DNA from: an uncultured Trueperaceae bacterium
GTDB lineage: Bacteria > Deinococcota > Deinococci > Deinococcales > Trueperaceae
Assembly: GCA_937911855.1 (NCBI GenBank)
Contig: CALDPK010000028.1
Coordinates: forward strand, 1-6,096
DNA length: 6,096 nucleotides
Reading direction: 5' to 3'
The notes below the pieces were generated by a model. That model was not told the DNA's origin, did no database searches, and saw only the letters and a program-made list of their open reading frames with translations. The position numbers and the translations under genes were made by a program. Positions 5,464 through 6,096 of the stretch are shown here, piece after piece (position 1 is the first letter of the stretch; each line of letters opens with the position of its first letter).

Positions 5464-6096
5464 TGGACTCACTGCTGCTCCTCACCCTGATCGCTTCCGC
5501 ACTGCGCGCCACCACCCCGCTGCTCCTGGCAGGCCTGGGCGGCATGTTCAGCGAACGCTCCGGCATCGTCAACATCGCGCTTGAAGGCATCATCCTGTTC
5601 GGCGCCCTCGCCGCCGCGGTGGTGCCGCAGCTGCTCGAGGCACCGTTCATCGAGGTGAACCGAAACGCCTCCCTGCCATGGGTGCCGTGGATGGGCGTCC
5701 TTGCAGCCATGGTCGTCGGCGCCCTCATCGCCTGGATCCACGCAGTCGTATCCATCCGCTACAACGCAGACCAGATCATCTCCGGCACGGCCATCAACCT
5801 CATGGCCATCGGCGTGCCCGCCATCATCCTGCAGGGCCTGTACCAGAACTCCACCACCAGCGAGCACGTCCGCAACCGCCTGCCCCTCTGGGAAGTCGGT
5901 CCGTTCGCACTCAGCCCGCTGGTCTTCATCGCCATCATCCTGGTGCCGATCTGCTGGTGGCTGTTGTTCCGCACGCCGTTCGGCCTGCGCCTGCGCAGCG
6001 TCGGCGAGCACCCCGAAGCAGCCGATTCCGTCGGCATCAAGGTCATCCGCCTGCGCTACACCGCAGTGATCATGTCCGGTGTGCTCGCCGGCCTGG
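5463..6096 (+). CDS. YufQ/NupQ-like ABC transporter permease (3' end outside window)
   Basis: The frame from ATG 5463 stays open to the right edge, giving 211 residues of a family that usually has about 300-320. It is the second membrane subunit that pairs with the preceding permease in BmpA-type nucleoside/simple-sugar importers. Diagnostic motifs: TPLLLAGLGGMFSERSGIVN (18-37) running into IALEGIILFGAL (38-49); YNADQIISGTAINLMAIG (100-117), the probable coupling region; and FGLRLRSVGEHPEAADSVGI (173-192). Several hydrophobic helices are visible (about 3-25, 36-58, 77-97, 108-126, 150-169). Unlike its partner it shows no N-terminal extension and normal spacing between motifs, so the enlargement is confined to one subunit. 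A short external insert (IEVNRNASLPWVPW, about 63-76) lies between helices. The ATG overlaps the previous stop by one base, indicating coupled translation. The ATPase and binding protein are not visible and are expected downstream or elsewhere. Confidence 0.93.
   Translation, partial: MDSLLLLTLIASALRATTPLLLAGLGGMFSERSGIVNIALEGIILFGALAAAVVPQLLEAPFIEVNRNASLPWVPWMGVLAAMVVGALIAWIHAVVSIRYNADQIISGTAINLMAIGVPAIILQGLYQNSTTSEHVRNRLPLWEVGPFALSPLVFIAIILVPICWWLLFRTPFGLRLRSVGEHPEAADSVGIKVIRLRYTAVIMSGVLAGL

Noticed and set aside
1..6096. A defence island or other new multi-gene system
   Set aside because: Except for the 22-residue edge fragment and the small membrane protein, the genes belong to widespread housekeeping-type families (MoxR/DUF58, Hanks kinase, BmpA-type permeases). 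There are no nucleases, integrases, repeats or toxin-like genes.

Overview
The window is high-GC bacterial DNA carrying seven head-to-tail plus-strand genes, two of them cut by the window edges. No stretch longer than about 25 bases lacks a gene. I saw no tRNA, rRNA, CRISPR array, insertion sequence or clear terminator. The best guess for the organism is a member of the Deinococcus group. The reason is that two genes (starts at 2445 and 3241) have a bacterial -10 box ending exactly 7 nt before the start codon, with no ribosome binding site between. This implies leaderless mRNAs, which are very common in Deinococcus. Some actinobacteria also use leaderless mRNAs, so the assignment is tentative (about 0.6).

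Region 1 (1-2421) is a tightly overlapped operon: the tail of an unknown upstream gene, a 171-residue two-helix membrane protein, a MoxR-family AAA+ ATPase and a DUF58/vWA protein. Junctions are TGATG, ATGA and GTGA, so translation is probably coupled. MoxR plus DUF58 pairs are generally thought to form a chaperone-like module, with the ATPase acting on or with a metal-binding vWA partner, often serving cell-envelope or metalloprotein maturation. The partner substrate is not identifiable here.

Region 2 (2422-3221) is a stand-alone gene for a 258-residue soluble Hanks-type Ser/Thr kinase with its own leaderless promoter. Its catalytic residues are present, but the DFG motif reads DYD.

Region 3 (3222-6096) starts a transporter operon, again from a leaderless promoter. 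It encodes two permeases of the BmpA-type (nucleoside or simple sugar) ABC importer family: a YufP/NupP-like subunit and a YufQ/NupQ-like subunit cut by the right edge. The first permease is about twice the usual family length. It has a four-helix N-terminal extension and two extra transmembrane hairpins inserted in the middle. The ATPase and the BmpA-like binding protein are not in the window.

I found no convincing new multi-gene system. The points most worth following are the enlarged permease with its paired hairpins, the matched leaderless promoters, the DYD kinase next to the transporter, and an abrupt change in glutamate codon use inside the MoxR gene.
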